64,000 nucleotides of DNA from Metabacillus indicus LMG 22858 (GCF_000708755.2 NZ_JGVU02000001.1:62001-126000), one strand, 5' to 3'. Shown: positions 17,730 through 27,814, counted from the first letter of the stretch. The notes: generated by a model not told the origin, from the sequence alone. A program made the numbers and translations.

Positions 17730-18746
17730 ATGGAACGGTACTCAAGACAGCAATTATTCGCCCCTATTGGGGAAGAAGGCCAGAAAAAAATCATAGACAG
17801 CCATGTGCTCGTCATTGGAGCCGGTGCACTCGGCACAGCTAACGCTGAAATGCTGGTACGGGGCGGAACCGGAAAAGTGACGATTGTAGACCGTGACTAC
17901 GTCGAGTGGAGCAACCTTCAGCGCCAGCAGCTCTATACAGAGCAGGATGCAAAAGAACGGATTCCAAAAGCCGCAGCTGCTGAACGGAGACTTGCCTCCA
18001 TTAACAGTGAGGTAATAGTCAGGGGCATTATTGAAGATGTAACGGCGGCTTCCATCTTTGAATACTGCCATGATGCGGATATGATCGTGGATGCGACGGA
18101 TAATTTTGAAACCCGCATGCTGATCAACGATGCTGCTTTGAAGCAGGGAATTCCCTGGGTTTACGGGGCATGTGTCGGAAGCTACGGTCTGACCTATACG
18201 GTTCTGCCTGGGGAAGGCCCCTGTCTGAACTGCCTGCTCAAGCAGATTCCTATGGAAGGCCAGACGTGCGATACAGCGGGAATCATCAGTCCTGCCGTTC
18301 AAATAACGGCCTCTTACCAGACCGCAGAAGTGTTTAAGTGGCTGACTGGAGAAAAATCAGCGATGAGGAGAGAGATTCTTTCCTTTGATGTCTGGCGGAA
18401 TCAGTTCAGCAAAATCAGTGTTGCCAAAGTGAAAAATCCATCATGTCCTTCGTGCGGAGAAAATCCGATCTATCCATACCTGACCGGGGACAAAAGTGCG
18501 AAGACATCCGTTTTATGCGGAAGAGATACCGTTCAGATCAGGCCCGCAGAAGCCCGGAGCCTGGATTTTCAAAGTCTCGCCAACCAGCTGGAACAGGCGG
18601 CCCAAAAGATAACGGCCAATCCGTATCTGCTCTCTTTTCAGGCAGGTGAAAACCGGGTGGTTGTTTTCCGCGACGGCCGTGCGCTTATTCACGGCACAAA
18701 AGACCAGGCTGAAGCAAGGAAAATTTATCAGAAGTATTTGGGGTAG
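17730..18746 (+). CDS. thiF: ThiS adenylyltransferase ThiF
   Basis: The 338-residue E1-like enzyme has the ATP-binding GAGALG motif at residues 30-35, the SNLQRQQLY block and paired zinc-ligand CxxC motifs (CLNC and CPSC). It adenylates the ThiS C-terminus. The C-terminal 70 residues look like an extra small domain, as in B. subtilis ThiF. No space separates it from thiG. It is the last gene of the TPP-controlled operon; no thiC, thiD or thiE is present here. No clear terminator was seen before the fabI promoter. Confidence 0.93.
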   Translation: MERYSRQQLFAPIGEEGQKKIIDSHVLVIGAGALGTANAEMLVRGGTGKVTIVDRDYVEWSNLQRQQLYTEQDAKERIPKAAAAERRLASINSEVIVRGIIEDVTAASIFEYCHDADMIVDATDNFETRMLINDAALKQGIPWVYGACVGSYGLTYTVLPGEGPCLNCLLKQIPMEGQTCDTAGIISPAVQITASYQTAEVFKWLTGEKSAMRREILSFDVWRNQFSKISVAKVKNPSCPSCGENPIYPYLTGDKSAKTSVLCGRDTVQIRPAEARSLDFQSLANQLEQAAQKITANPYLLSFQAGENRVVVFRDGRALIHGTKDQAEARKIYQKYLG

Positions 18747-18760
18747 AAATCAGCGCGAGA

Positions 18761-18789
18761 TTGTTCCCGCATCAATTACATGCTATAAT
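18761..18789 (+). promoter_or_regulatory. sigma-A promoter of fabI
   Basis: TTGTTC (18761-18766), 17 bases, perfect TATAAT (18784-18789). Confidence 0.75.
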
Positions 18790-18805
18790 TATAACCAGGT
18801 ACTAA
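18789..18805 (+). promoter_or_regulatory. FapR operator of fabI
   Basis: The 17 bases from 18789 match 14 of 17 positions of the FapR palindrome TTAGTACC-T-GGTACTAA, including the complete right half GGTACTAA. The site begins at the last base of the -10 box, so bound FapR would block initiation and malonyl-CoA would relieve it. B. subtilis fabI belongs to the FapR regulon. Confidence 0.75.
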
Positions 18806-18833
18806 TAACATGTATTAATCGGGAGGATTCCAA

Positions 18834-19607
18834 ATGAACTTATCATTAGCTGGACGCAATGTTGTCGTAATGGGCGTCGCAAATAAACGAAGCATTGCCT
18901 GGGGAATTGCACGTTCTCTGCACGAAGCCGGAGCGCGTCTTATTTTTACATATGCAGGGGAACGCCTTGAAAAATCGGTGCGTGATCTGGTTGAGACGCT
19001 TGACCGCAGCGATTCAATCGTTCTGCCGTGCGATGTGACAAACGACGCGGAGATTGAAACATGTTTTGAAGCGATTAAAAATGAGGTTGGCGTTATTCAC
19101 GGCATTGCGCACTGTATCGCGTTTGCCCATAAAGAGGAATTAAGCGGAGAATACATGAACACTACACGTGACGGATTCCTGCTTGCCCACAACATCAGCT
19201 CTTATTCCCTCACGGCTGTTGCAAAAGCGGCAAGAGGCCTGATGACAGAAGGCGGCAGCATCGTCACACTTACGTATCTTGGAGGAGAAAGAGTTCTTCC
19301 GAATTACAATGTAATGGGTGTAGCAAAAGCGTCGCTTGATGCAAGCGTGCGTTACCTTGCGAGCGACCTCGGAAAAGACGGCATCCGCGTGAATTCCATT
19401 TCTGCAGGCCCGATCCGCACCCTTTCAGCAAAAGGCATCAGCGACTTCAACTCGATCCTTAAGGACATTGAAGAGCGTGCCCCGCTCCGCCGCACAACGA
19501 CTCCTGAAGAAGTCGGCGACACTGCGCTGTTTCTGTTCAGTGACCTTGCACGCGGCATGACCGGAGAAAATCTTCATGTTGATTCAGGCTATCATATTCT
19601 TGGATAA
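18834..19607 (+). CDS. fabI: enoyl-[acyl-carrier-protein] reductase (NADH) FabI
   Basis: The 257-residue short-chain reductase catalyses the last step of fatty-acid elongation. The catalytic Tyr158-x6-Lys165 pair (Y-NVMGVA-K) and the FabI-specific GVANKRSIAWGIA cofactor loop are present. It is the target class of triclosan. It starts behind GGGAGGATT and is followed by a strong terminator. Regulation by FapR is indicated by the operator at 18789-18805. Confidence 0.97.
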   Translation: MNLSLAGRNVVVMGVANKRSIAWGIARSLHEAGARLIFTYAGERLEKSVRDLVETLDRSDSIVLPCDVTNDAEIETCFEAIKNEVGVIHGIAHCIAFAHKEELSGEYMNTTRDGFLLAHNISSYSLTAVAKAARGLMTEGGSIVTLTYLGGERVLPNYNVMGVAKASLDASVRYLASDLGKDGIRVNSISAGPIRTLSAKGISDFNSILKDIEERAPLRRTTTPEEVGDTALFLFSDLARGMTGENLHVDSGYHILG

Positions 19608-19616
19608 CAAATCAGA

Positions 19617-19648
19617 GCTTCCTGCAGGTGCAGGAGGCCTTTTTTTTG
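19617..19648 (+). terminator. terminator of fabI
   Basis: A 10-bp stem (19617-19626 with 19629-19638, one G-U) is followed by eight T residues. Confidence 0.88.
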
Positions 19649-19777
19649 CTTTTTTTAAAATATGCACACGCTCTCAGTGATGAATTTGGACAATTAAGTT
19701 CATCTGACTCTGGCGGATGCGGAGATGTGATAAAATGGAAATAGACAAGGGAGCCATCGTTTGAATGGGGGATTAAC

Positions 19778-20227
19778 ATGATTATAAAAATGGATATTAC
19801 AAACAGAAAAACAGCTGAGGAAGTATTAAGTATTCAAATCCCTTCTTATAAAGTCGAGGCAAACTTAATTGGCTCTTATGACATACCTCCATTAAAAGAT
19901 ACAATTGATACCCTGCAGCGATGCGGAGAATGCTTTTATGGCTATTATTCAGAAAATAAGCTATGCGGGGCACTGGCTATGAAAACAGAAAATGAAGAAA
20001 TGGATATCCATCGTTTGATCGTAGACCCTGGCCATTTTCGAAAAGGAATTGCCCAGAGCCTTCTGAGTTATGCTGAAAGACAGGAAGGGATAAAAAGAAT
20101 CATCGTTTCAACGGGTTCAAGAAATACTCCGGCAGTAAGATTTTACGAAAAGAATGGATTTCAGAAAGTGAAAGAAGTCATCGTAAACGAACAGATCTCC
20201 TTAACGTTTTTTGAAAAGAATGTATGA
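19778..20227 (+). CDS. GNAT-family N-acetyltransferase
   Basis: The 149-residue protein has the GNAT fold: the acetyl-CoA loop is IVDPGHFRKGIAQSLLSYAE (about residues 87-106), followed by STGSRNTPAVRFYEKNGFQKV. The substrate cannot be told. It is not at a fixed position in the B. subtilis map, so it belongs to the variable insert between fabI and the cotO-like gene. GGGGG precedes the ATG. Confidence 0.85.
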   Translation: MIIKMDITNRKTAEEVLSIQIPSYKVEANLIGSYDIPPLKDTIDTLQRCGECFYGYYSENKLCGALAMKTENEEMDIHRLIVDPGHFRKGIAQSLLSYAERQEGIKRIIVSTGSRNTPAVRFYEKNGFQKVKEVIVNEQISLTFFEKNV

Positions 20228-20254
20228 AATGACTAACTGCAGAGGGGGATTAGC

Positions 20255-20842
20255 ATGAAGCTGCAAACTTTTCATTGGAACAAGATAGACACGTTTGGTA
20301 CAGAGCATTTCCGTTTGGTACGGGAAGGGGAGCTTTTGCGCGGATCAGGCAAAGTTGCTTATGAAGAGGAAAATGTCCTTTTTCATGCCAATTACGTCTT
20401 AGAACTTGATGCCGAGTGGAGAGCCAGGAAATTGAAAGTAGAGGCTTCCGGTGCAGGAAAACTTGAAATCCTTTCAAATGGAGAAGGAAATTGGTTTCAG
20501 CCTGATGGAAAGGAAATAGAGGAGTTAAACGGCGCGATCGATGTCGATCTTTCTGTCACACCTTTTACTAATTCCCTCCCGATTAACCGGCATGAGTGGG
20601 AACCCGGCCAGAAAAGGAACTTTGAAATGGTCTATGTGGATGTTCCGCATCTGCGCCTGTATAAAGTATTACAAACGTATACATTTCTTGAACAGAAAGG
20701 CGGCATGAGAATATTCGCTTATCATTGCCGTGATTTTGAGTCTTTAGTCTATGTAGACACAGCGGGTTTTGTGATCGAATATCCGAATTTATTTATCCGC
20801 AAGTCAGACATCCCGGCAGGAGAGTTTGATAGAATAAGATAA
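20255..20842 (+). CDS. putative glycolipid-binding family protein (DUF1089-like)
   Basis: The 195-residue protein matches the putative glycolipid-binding family by its ordered blocks: FRLVREGELLRGSGKV near the start, IDVDLSVTPFTNSLPINR around residue 90, a QTYTFLE core and VYVDTAGFVIEYPNLFIR near the end. The fold is a beta barrel; the ligand has not been established for Bacillus. It follows the GNAT gene by 27 bases behind AGAGGGGG, and precedes an SRPBCC gene by 24 bases, so the three may form one operon. Confidence 0.72.
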   Translation: MKLQTFHWNKIDTFGTEHFRLVREGELLRGSGKVAYEEENVLFHANYVLELDAEWRARKLKVEASGAGKLEILSNGEGNWFQPDGKEIEELNGAIDVDLSVTPFTNSLPINRHEWEPGQKRNFEMVYVDVPHLRLYKVLQTYTFLEQKGGMRIFAYHCRDFESLVYVDTAGFVIEYPNLFIRKSDIPAGEFDRIR

Positions 20843-20866
20843 AAACCCGTTTAGAAAGGACAAACT

Positions 20867-21316
20867 ATGAGCGCATTTCATGATGAAGCAACCATTGATG
20901 CCCCAATTGAAGAAGCATTTGCATTCGCGGCAAATCCGGAGAATGCTGTGCAGTTTATGGAGAACGTGATAAAAGTTGAAAAGCTGACAGACGGACCTGC
21001 TGCAGCAGGGTCCAAATACCGGGAAACCCGGGAAATAAGAGGAAGACAGGCATCCGCTGTGATTGAATTTACAGAATACGTACCCAGTGCGAAATTTTCC
21101 GTCAAAAGCGAAATGAACGGAATGGAAACCGTGTATCACTATTCATTCACCAAGGCGGGAAATCAGACCGTCATCCGCTTTGAGTGCGAAATCACCGCAA
21201 AAACGCTCAAGATGAAACTGATTAAGCCTGTTTTTGTGAAAATCATGAAAAAAGAAGACGGCGATCATTTGAAACATCTGAAAAAAGCGATAGAAGCACA
21301 AAAGCAAAGCGAATAG
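20867..21316 (+). CDS. SRPBCC-family protein
   Basis: The 149-residue protein has the helix-grip layout of the START/SRPBCC superfamily: DEATIDAPIEEAFAFAANPEN at the N-terminus, strands ending VIEFTEYVPSAKFSV, and a long C-terminal helix (HLKKAIEAQK). Members bind hydrophobic ligands; no enzymatic function can be assigned. It is 24 bases downstream of the glycolipid-binding-like gene behind AGAAAGGA. Confidence 0.78.
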   Translation: MSAFHDEATIDAPIEEAFAFAANPENAVQFMENVIKVEKLTDGPAAAGSKYRETREIRGRQASAVIEFTEYVPSAKFSVKSEMNGMETVYHYSFTKAGNQTVIRFECEITAKTLKMKLIKPVFVKIMKKEDGDHLKHLKKAIEAQKQSE

Positions 21317-21331
21317 CCAGCTCCTTTATAA

Positions 21332-21359
21332 TCATAAACCCTGGTACCCGGCATATACT
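21332..21359 (+). promoter_or_regulatory. candidate sigma-E promoter of the cotO-like gene
   Basis: TCATAAA (21332-21338), 13 bases, CATATACT (21352-21359). These fit the sigma-E consensus (KMATAWW and CATACAmT) with two -10 mismatches. It lies 35 bases upstream of the TTG start. Confidence 0.4.
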
Positions 21360-21394
21360 TTCTTGTAAAGCATTTAAACCGGGAGGGAAGCCTG

Positions 21395-21814
21395 TTGAAA
21401 AAACATCAATCTGTGAAGAATCCTCCGCTGCTGTATATTGTCCAGCCGGAATTTGAGCCAGTGCTAACGTCCATGCAGAAAACCTATGTGATGAGAAAAA
21501 ATCCGACGGCCGAAGCGGCCGCTCCTGCACCTGCTGAGCCTGCAGCTAATGAGGCAGCAAAAAAAGCTGCGCCGGTTCAAAAAGAGCAAAAACTTTCAAA
21601 GCCTCTGCACTCCTTCAATGACTTATCAAATGAGGAAAAACTGCAGCTGCTACTTCATTTGCCTGACCGCCTGTCGAGTCTCAACTGCAGCATCTCCACC
21701 AATGTGCAGACCTATATCGGCAAGGTGACGGAATTTAAAGATAACTGCGTGACGATAAACGGAGAAAAAGTAAAGCTTGAAGACATTCAGTCTATTACGC
21801 TAAAAGGCTTATAA
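21395..21814 (+). CDS. cotO: CotO-like spore coat protein
   Basis: The 139-residue protein begins at TTG behind GGGAGGG. It has a short N-terminal LLYIVQPEFEPV motif, a low-complexity Ala/Pro/Lys linker (about 40-65) and a conserved C-terminal block that starts DLSNEEKLQLLLHLPDR and ends in a small beta-rich module (KVTEFKDNCVTINGEKVKLE). In B. subtilis cotO follows fabI, and CotO helps assemble the outer coat and crust. The identification relies on this synteny and the N- and C-terminal blocks. It is shorter than B. subtilis CotO. Confidence 0.7.
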   Translation: MKKHQSVKNPPLLYIVQPEFEPVLTSMQKTYVMRKNPTAEAAAPAPAEPAANEAAKKAAPVQKEQKLSKPLHSFNDLSNEEKLQLLLHLPDRLSSLNCSISTNVQTYIGKVTEFKDNCVTINGEKVKLEDIQSITLKGL

Positions 21815-21815
21815 A

Positions 21816-21842
21816 AGTGTCCTGCTGGGACGCTTTTTTTGT
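21816..21842 (+). terminator. terminator of the cotO-like gene
   Basis: AGTGTCC/GGGACGCT stem (G-U included) with TGCT loop and seven T residues. Confidence 0.8.
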
Positions 21843-21845
21843 TTA

Positions 21846-21873
21846 ATAAAAAAGAGCGCCATATTTGGCGCCC
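21846..21873 (-). terminator. terminator of the long CotS-family gene
   Basis: On the minus strand GGGCGCCA and TGGCGCTC pair around a short loop and are followed by a T run, ten bases beyond the stop codon. Confidence 0.8.
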
Positions 21874-21882
21874 TGTGGCATG

Positions 21883-23385
<1,503 letters not shown>

Positions 23386-23393
23386 TTATTTCA

Positions 23394-23421
23394 TAGACTA
23401 TGAAACAAAGCCGGTTTTTGT
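23394..23421 (-). promoter_or_regulatory. sigma-K promoter of the long CotS-family gene
   Basis: On the minus strand AC, 17 bases, CATAGTCTA matches the sigma-K consensus AC-N16/17-CATANNNTA completely. The -10 lies about 17 bases before the start codon, giving a very short leader. The -10 is part of the 17-bp palindrome TTTCATAGACTATGAAA. Confidence 0.65.
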
Positions 23422-23589
23422 CATGGGGTAAATGCCGGCGTTTTATTGATGAGTTGTCCTTTTTTAGTAATTGCACCAGATTCATTAGGAATTCCGCCTT
23501 TTTTTAAATAGTTCCTTAGAGAAAGGCACATAGCTTCCTGTGTTTCCGTATTTTAGGATAAGGGCTTACTAGATGAATGGAGGTACCGT

Positions 23590-24723
23590 ATGAAGATTGC
23601 ATTAATCGCAACTGAAAAACTTCCTGTTCCCGCGATAAAAGGGGGAGCGATACAGATTTATCTGGATGCCATTGCTCCTCTTATTGCTCAAAAGCATGAC
23701 GTGACTATACTTTCCATTACTCATCAGGATCTTCCTGATCAGGAGACACGGAACGGGGTTCAATACATCCGATTTGCTGAAAGCGAGTATTTATCTTCGC
23801 TTGGCGCGCACTTGAAAAATGTGAAATATGATGTAATTCACTTATGCAACAGGCCGGCGTGGGTTCCGGTTTTGCAGGCTGCAGCACCGAACGCGCGCTG
23901 GATTTTAAGCGTTCATAATGAAATGTTCGCTGTTGAAAAAATGTCTGATGAAGAAGGAAAAGCTTGTATTGCAGCTGTGTCGCAGATTGTGACGGTAAGC
24001 GACTATATCGGACGAACGATTACAGACCGTTTTCCCCAGGCAAAAGGAAAGGTGAAAACCGTTTACTCCGGAGTAGATTTAAAGACTTATTTTCCGGACT
24101 GGACGACTGAAGGACGCAGGCTGAAAGAAAAAGTCCGCTCTGAGCTTAATTTGAAAAACCAGAAAGTTATTTTGTTTGTAGGAAGACTGAGCAAGGTAAA
24201 GGGACCTCATATTCTTCTGCAGGCCATGCCTGAAATTTTAAAGAAGCATCCGGACACTGTTATGGTCTTTATCGGATCAAAATGGTTCGGCGATAACGAA
24301 GTAAATAACTACGTAAGGCATTTATATACGCTTGGCGCCATGTATCCTGAAAATGTTCAGTTTATCCAGTTTGTGCAGCCTAAGAACATTCCGACTCTAT
24401 ATGCGATGTCCGATATTTTTGTCTGCTCATCGCAGTGGCAGGAGCCGCTTGCGCGTGTTCACTATGAAGCGATGGCCTGCGGTTTGCCGATTATCACGAG
24501 CAACCGCGGAGGAAATCCTGAAGTGATTGATGAGGGCAGAAACGGCAAAGTCATTAAGGATTTTGAAAATCCTGATGCTTATGCAGAGGCCATTATTTCT
24601 CTTCTGGACAGTGCGGGCAAGCGGAATGACATGGGAAAATACGGCCGTGCAAAAGTGGAGCGCGATTTCAGCTGGAGCAATGTATCAGGCAATTTGCTCA
24701 GTGTGTACGAGAATAGAAGATAG
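23590..24723 (+). CDS. cotSA: GT4 glycosyltransferase, CotSA-like
   Basis: The 377-residue protein has the length of B. subtilis CotSA and a GT-B fold. The N-terminal glycine-rich loop is KGGAIQIYLD; the nucleotide-sugar site includes LFVGRLSKVKGPHIL and the EPLARVHYEA E-x7-E motif. It is a cytoplasmic (mother-cell) retaining glycosyltransferase; the sugar donor is unknown. A CotS-family gene begins 15 bases after its stop, reproducing the CotSA-CotS pairing. It resembles the product at 26681-27814 throughout. Start: ATG behind TGGAGG. Confidence 0.88.
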   Translation: MKIALIATEKLPVPAIKGGAIQIYLDAIAPLIAQKHDVTILSITHQDLPDQETRNGVQYIRFAESEYLSSLGAHLKNVKYDVIHLCNRPAWVPVLQAAAPNARWILSVHNEMFAVEKMSDEEGKACIAAVSQIVTVSDYIGRTITDRFPQAKGKVKTVYSGVDLKTYFPDWTTEGRRLKEKVRSELNLKNQKVILFVGRLSKVKGPHILLQAMPEILKKHPDTVMVFIGSKWFGDNEVNNYVRHLYTLGAMYPENVQFIQFVQPKNIPTLYAMSDIFVCSSQWQEPLARVHYEAMACGLPIITSNRGGNPEVIDEGRNGKVIKDFENPDAYAEAIISLLDSAGKRNDMGKYGRAKVERDFSWSNVSGNLLSVYENRR

Positions 24724-24738
24724 AGAGGGGGAATCATC

Positions 24739-25848
24739 TTGGATACAGAAGTCAATCAGCATGAACTGCAAATGGACATTATGAATTTGTACCCTTTTGA
24801 GGTGGAATCGATCACCCTGCTGACGAACAAAAGCGGCAGAACAACATGGAAGATTGAGACAGCCCAGGGTGTAAAAATTTTAAAACGCGTTGTGATGAAG
24901 CCTGCAAGAATGCTGCTTATTGCAGAAGCACATGAACATCTGCAGGAAAAAGGACTGCCGATCGCCCGCATTCACCGGACAAGAGCAGGTGCCATTTGCG
25001 TTGGCGCCGGAAAATCCGCCTACGTCCTTTATGACCTGCAGCAGGGGAAAGAAGTACTCTACTATGATAAAGCGCAGATGCTGAACATCATGGAGTTTAT
25101 TGGAACATTCCATCATACGTCACAAGGATATATGCCGGATGAGATGAGCAAAAAGAGAAGCAGACTCGGCAAATGGCATAAGCTTTTCAGATGGAAGCTT
25201 CAGGAGCTTGAAGGCAATAAAATGCTGGCTCTTAAATCCGACCAGGAAAATAATCTGCCTGCGCCTGCTGTCATTGACCCCGATGCAGAACAAACATGGC
25301 TGCAGGATCCGTTTTCAAAAATGGTCATCGAAACCATTGATGAGATGATTTTGAGGGGAAAACAGGCACTTCAGGAACTTGATGCAGGCCAGTATGATCA
25401 ATGGACGCTTGAATGCATCGAATCAAGAATGTTCTGCCAGCAGGATTTTACGCTTGCCAGATTCATTGAAACAGAAGAAGGCCTTTCGATGAAAGAACTG
25501 CACTCCATCACATCTGATCTGCCGTCAAGAGATCTGAGAGTCATCTTAAATAAAATGATGAAAAAGATGTCAGTCTGGGATTCAGACCTTGTCGTCGAAC
25601 TTTTGAGAACCTATGACAAAATCCATCCTTTGACGAAAGATCAGTACAAAGTGCTGTGGACTGATTTGAAATTCCCTCATCTCTATTGTTCCATTGTCCA
25701 TAAATATTTTCTTGGACAAAAGACTTCATGGTCGGATGAAAAATATATCTGGGCGCTGCAGAACATCGTTTCTGTTGAACAGTCCAAACAGGAATTTCTA
25801 TCTAACTTTGAAGAATTCTATTCTAAGATAAAGGCGCAGGGAGGGTGA
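24739..25848 (+). CDS. cotS: CotS-family spore coat protein, probable pseudokinase
   Basis: The 369-residue protein (TTG start behind GGGGG) is CotS-like in length and has a kinase-like fold: the N-terminal strands with TTWKIETAQGVKILKRV, and the C-terminal helical lobe with DLPSRDLRVIL. When aligned to the other CotS-family protein in this window, the catalytic motif CHQDYGAGN is CQQDFTLAR (residues 233-241; His to Gln, Asn to Arg) and VIDLD is MKELH (251-255; metal Asp to Glu). Phosphotransfer is therefore unlikely and a structural role more probable. It follows the CotSA-like gene by 15 bases. Confidence 0.85.
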   Translation: MDTEVNQHELQMDIMNLYPFEVESITLLTNKSGRTTWKIETAQGVKILKRVVMKPARMLLIAEAHEHLQEKGLPIARIHRTRAGAICVGAGKSAYVLYDLQQGKEVLYYDKAQMLNIMEFIGTFHHTSQGYMPDEMSKKRSRLGKWHKLFRWKLQELEGNKMLALKSDQENNLPAPAVIDPDAEQTWLQDPFSKMVIETIDEMILRGKQALQELDAGQYDQWTLECIESRMFCQQDFTLARFIETEEGLSMKELHSITSDLPSRDLRVILNKMMKKMSVWDSDLVVELLRTYDKIHPLTKDQYKVLWTDLKFPHLYCSIVHKYFLGQKTSWSDEKYIWALQNIVSVEQSKQEFLSNFEEFYSKIKAQGG

Positions 25849-25852
25849 TACA

Positions 25853-26557
25853 ATGAGTACAAATGAATTTCAGGAGATTCCTAAAGTCGAGCTTGTAAAC
25901 TTTTCTTTTTCTCCTCCCGGGCCGATGGGGTGGAGTGCTGCAGAGTATGAAACGATGCTTGAAGATCCGGAAACGTTTCTTTCACAGAATAAGTACCGCA
26001 AAGAAGAACCGCCAACGGGAGACGTTGAATTGATTGAACTTCCCATAAAGACGCGGAAGCCTCAGGAAGCATACGTGCCGGTACCAGAAACAGTGTTGCC
26101 TCCAGTATCTGTTCAGGAACATACACTCGAAGCAACAGCATTTCCTCCTGCAGCTGTTGAGGAAGCAACGCATGAAGCAGCAGGATCTCCTAACACAGCT
26201 GTTGCGGAAGAAACACATGAAGCAGAAGTTCCTATAGCATCTATTGTAAAAGAAACACTAGAAGCAGAGACCATTTTAAATGAAGAACCTTCAGAAATAA
26301 AACAAGACGTTTTAATGCAACAGCAGGGAGAAGCAGCAAACTTCATTACGATGTCAGAACATGTGTCACAAGATCAAATGGAAGCAGTACAGAAGACAAT
26401 CAATACTTCCATGAGTCTCATTGAAATGTTCAGCGCGCTCAGCAAGCAGGAGCAATTCAGCGATGAACTTGAATCCGTTCAGGAATCCATGTTCAGATCG
26501 AAGAGAAAATCGAAACACCGAAATTCAACGAGAAAAAACAGAGTATTTTTTATGTAA
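25853..26557 (+). CDS. uncharacterised repeat-containing protein of the cotSA-cotS operon
   Basis: I do not recognise a family for this 234-residue acidic protein. It starts four bases after the cotS stop behind GGGAGGGTG, so it is probably co-expressed. Residues 1-75 form a Pro-rich segment. Residues about 85-145 hold four imperfect 14-16 residue repeats built around (T/S)HEA or TLEA, a P/A-rich patch and a V-x-E-E end. Residues 165-215 look helical, and the tail is very basic (SKRKSKHRNSTRKNR). No signal peptide or membrane segment. By context it may be a coat component. Confidence 0.8.
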   Translation: MSTNEFQEIPKVELVNFSFSPPGPMGWSAAEYETMLEDPETFLSQNKYRKEEPPTGDVELIELPIKTRKPQEAYVPVPETVLPPVSVQEHTLEATAFPPAAVEEATHEAAGSPNTAVAEETHEAEVPIASIVKETLEAETILNEEPSEIKQDVLMQQQGEAANFITMSEHVSQDQMEAVQKTINTSMSLIEMFSALSKQEQFSDELESVQESMFRSKRKSKHRNSTRKNRVFFM

Positions 26558-26578
26558 AAAGAAGGATAAGAGCTTTAA

Positions 26579-26607
26579 AAAAAGCACATCATCATGGTGT
26601 GCTTTTT
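26579..26607 (+). terminator. terminator of the cotSA-cotS operon
   Basis: AAAAGCACA and TGTGCTTTT arms around a CATCATGG-type loop, then T residues. Confidence 0.8.
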
Positions 26608-26653
26608 ATTATGCTCTCCGTTCTTGTCCTGCTGGAAAAAACTGGATATGGGT

Positions 26654-26678
26654 CAAAAAAAAAAACGGCTCTCAGCCG
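26654..26678 (-). terminator. terminator of the ytc-like operon
   Basis: On the minus strand CGGCT-GAG-AGCCG is followed by a long T run (eleven A residues on the plus strand), directly after the stop codon. Confidence 0.85.
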
Positions 26679-26680
26679 AG

Positions 26681-27814
26681 TTACTGCGCATTCACATAGA
26701 TCGATTCAAGTTTTGCTGCAGTATGCTGAAAGGAGAAGTTCTTCTCAGCGTACTGCCTTCCGTATTTCCCTAAAGAAACGGCGCCGGTGCTGTCAGCAAG
26801 CAGCTGCGAGATGGCTTCAGCAAACGCATTTGTCTGGTCGTATTCTTTGATGATAAGGCCGTTCATATGATGATTGATCACTTCCGCATTGCCCCCGCGG
26901 TCGGTTGTAATAATCGGAAGGCCTGCTGCCATAGCTTCGTAATGGATCCGGGCGAGCGGTTCATGCCACTGGGAGCTGCAGACGAGAAGGTCACCCATGA
27001 GCAGGATGTTTGGAATGTCTTCGGATGGAATGTATTTTGTAAAAAGAACATGCTCGCCTAATTTGGCTGCTTCATCGTACAGGAACTGAACATAGTCGTT
27101 GATGCCGTCTTCGCTGAACCATTTGCCGCCAACGATGACAAGAACTGAATCGGGGTGTTCCTGGATCACTTGCTTCATCGCTCTGATCAGCAGATGGGGG
27201 CCTTTCGTTCTGCTCAGCCTGCCGATGAAGAGAATGGCTTTTTTTCCGTTTAGTCCATACTTCTCTCGCCAGAGTGCTCGTTTTTGTTCTCCTTCGGCTG
27301 AATCTCTTTGCAGAAAAGATGAGAAATCAACGCCTGAATAGACCACGTGTGATTTGGCCTCAGCATCAGGATAGCGGAACGTGACCGTCCTCTTGATATA
27401 TTCGCTGACTGTTGTAATGGCGTCGCACATGCTCAATGCTTCAAGCGCCTGCTCACGCTTCAATTTTCTTGTGGAAAACATGTCGTTGTGAAGGCTGACA
27501 AACAGCTTGCTTTTCGGAGAAGCCTGTTTGTATCTCCAAAGTTCGCCTGGCCGATTGAAGACGTGAATATGAGAATAGAATTTGCCTTCGATATCTTTGG
27601 CTGTTTGTTCATGAAAGGAAGGTCTTGGAAACCGGATATACTGTATTCCGTTATGTTCATTTGTATCAGGCAGCAGAGGATCTGTAATGGAGTAGACCGT
27701 AACTTCGTGATTCCGGCTGAAATAAGGGAGAATGCCATCGAGCATAAGCTGGATGGCACCCCCTTTTACAGCAGGGGACGGCAGTTTTTCTGTGCAAATA
27801 AAGGCGATCTTCAT
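26681..27814 (-). CDS. ytcC: GT4 glycosyltransferase, YtcC-like paralog of CotSA
   Basis: The 377-residue GT-B enzyme parallels the CotSA-like product from its first residues (KGGAIQLMLD loop) to the LFIGRLSRTKGPHLL and EPLARIHYEA motifs. It is the last gene of a three-gene unit with a nucleotide-sugar epimerase and UDP-glucose dehydrogenase, matching ytcA-ytcB-ytcC of B. subtilis. Its ATG overlaps the epimerase stop (ATGA). It probably transfers a uronic acid or derived sugar during late spore-surface formation; the acceptor is unknown. Confidence 0.82.
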   Translation of the reverse strand: MKIAFICTEKLPSPAVKGGAIQLMLDGILPYFSRNHEVTVYSITDPLLPDTNEHNGIQYIRFPRPSFHEQTAKDIEGKFYSHIHVFNRPGELWRYKQASPKSKLFVSLHNDMFSTRKLKREQALEALSMCDAITTVSEYIKRTVTFRYPDAEAKSHVVYSGVDFSSFLQRDSAEGEQKRALWREKYGLNGKKAILFIGRLSRTKGPHLLIRAMKQVIQEHPDSVLVIVGGKWFSEDGINDYVQFLYDEAAKLGEHVLFTKYIPSEDIPNILLMGDLLVCSSQWHEPLARIHYEAMAAGLPIITTDRGGNAEVINHHMNGLIIKEYDQTNAFAEAISQLLADSTGAVSLGKYGRQYAEKNFSFQHTAAKLESIYVNAQ

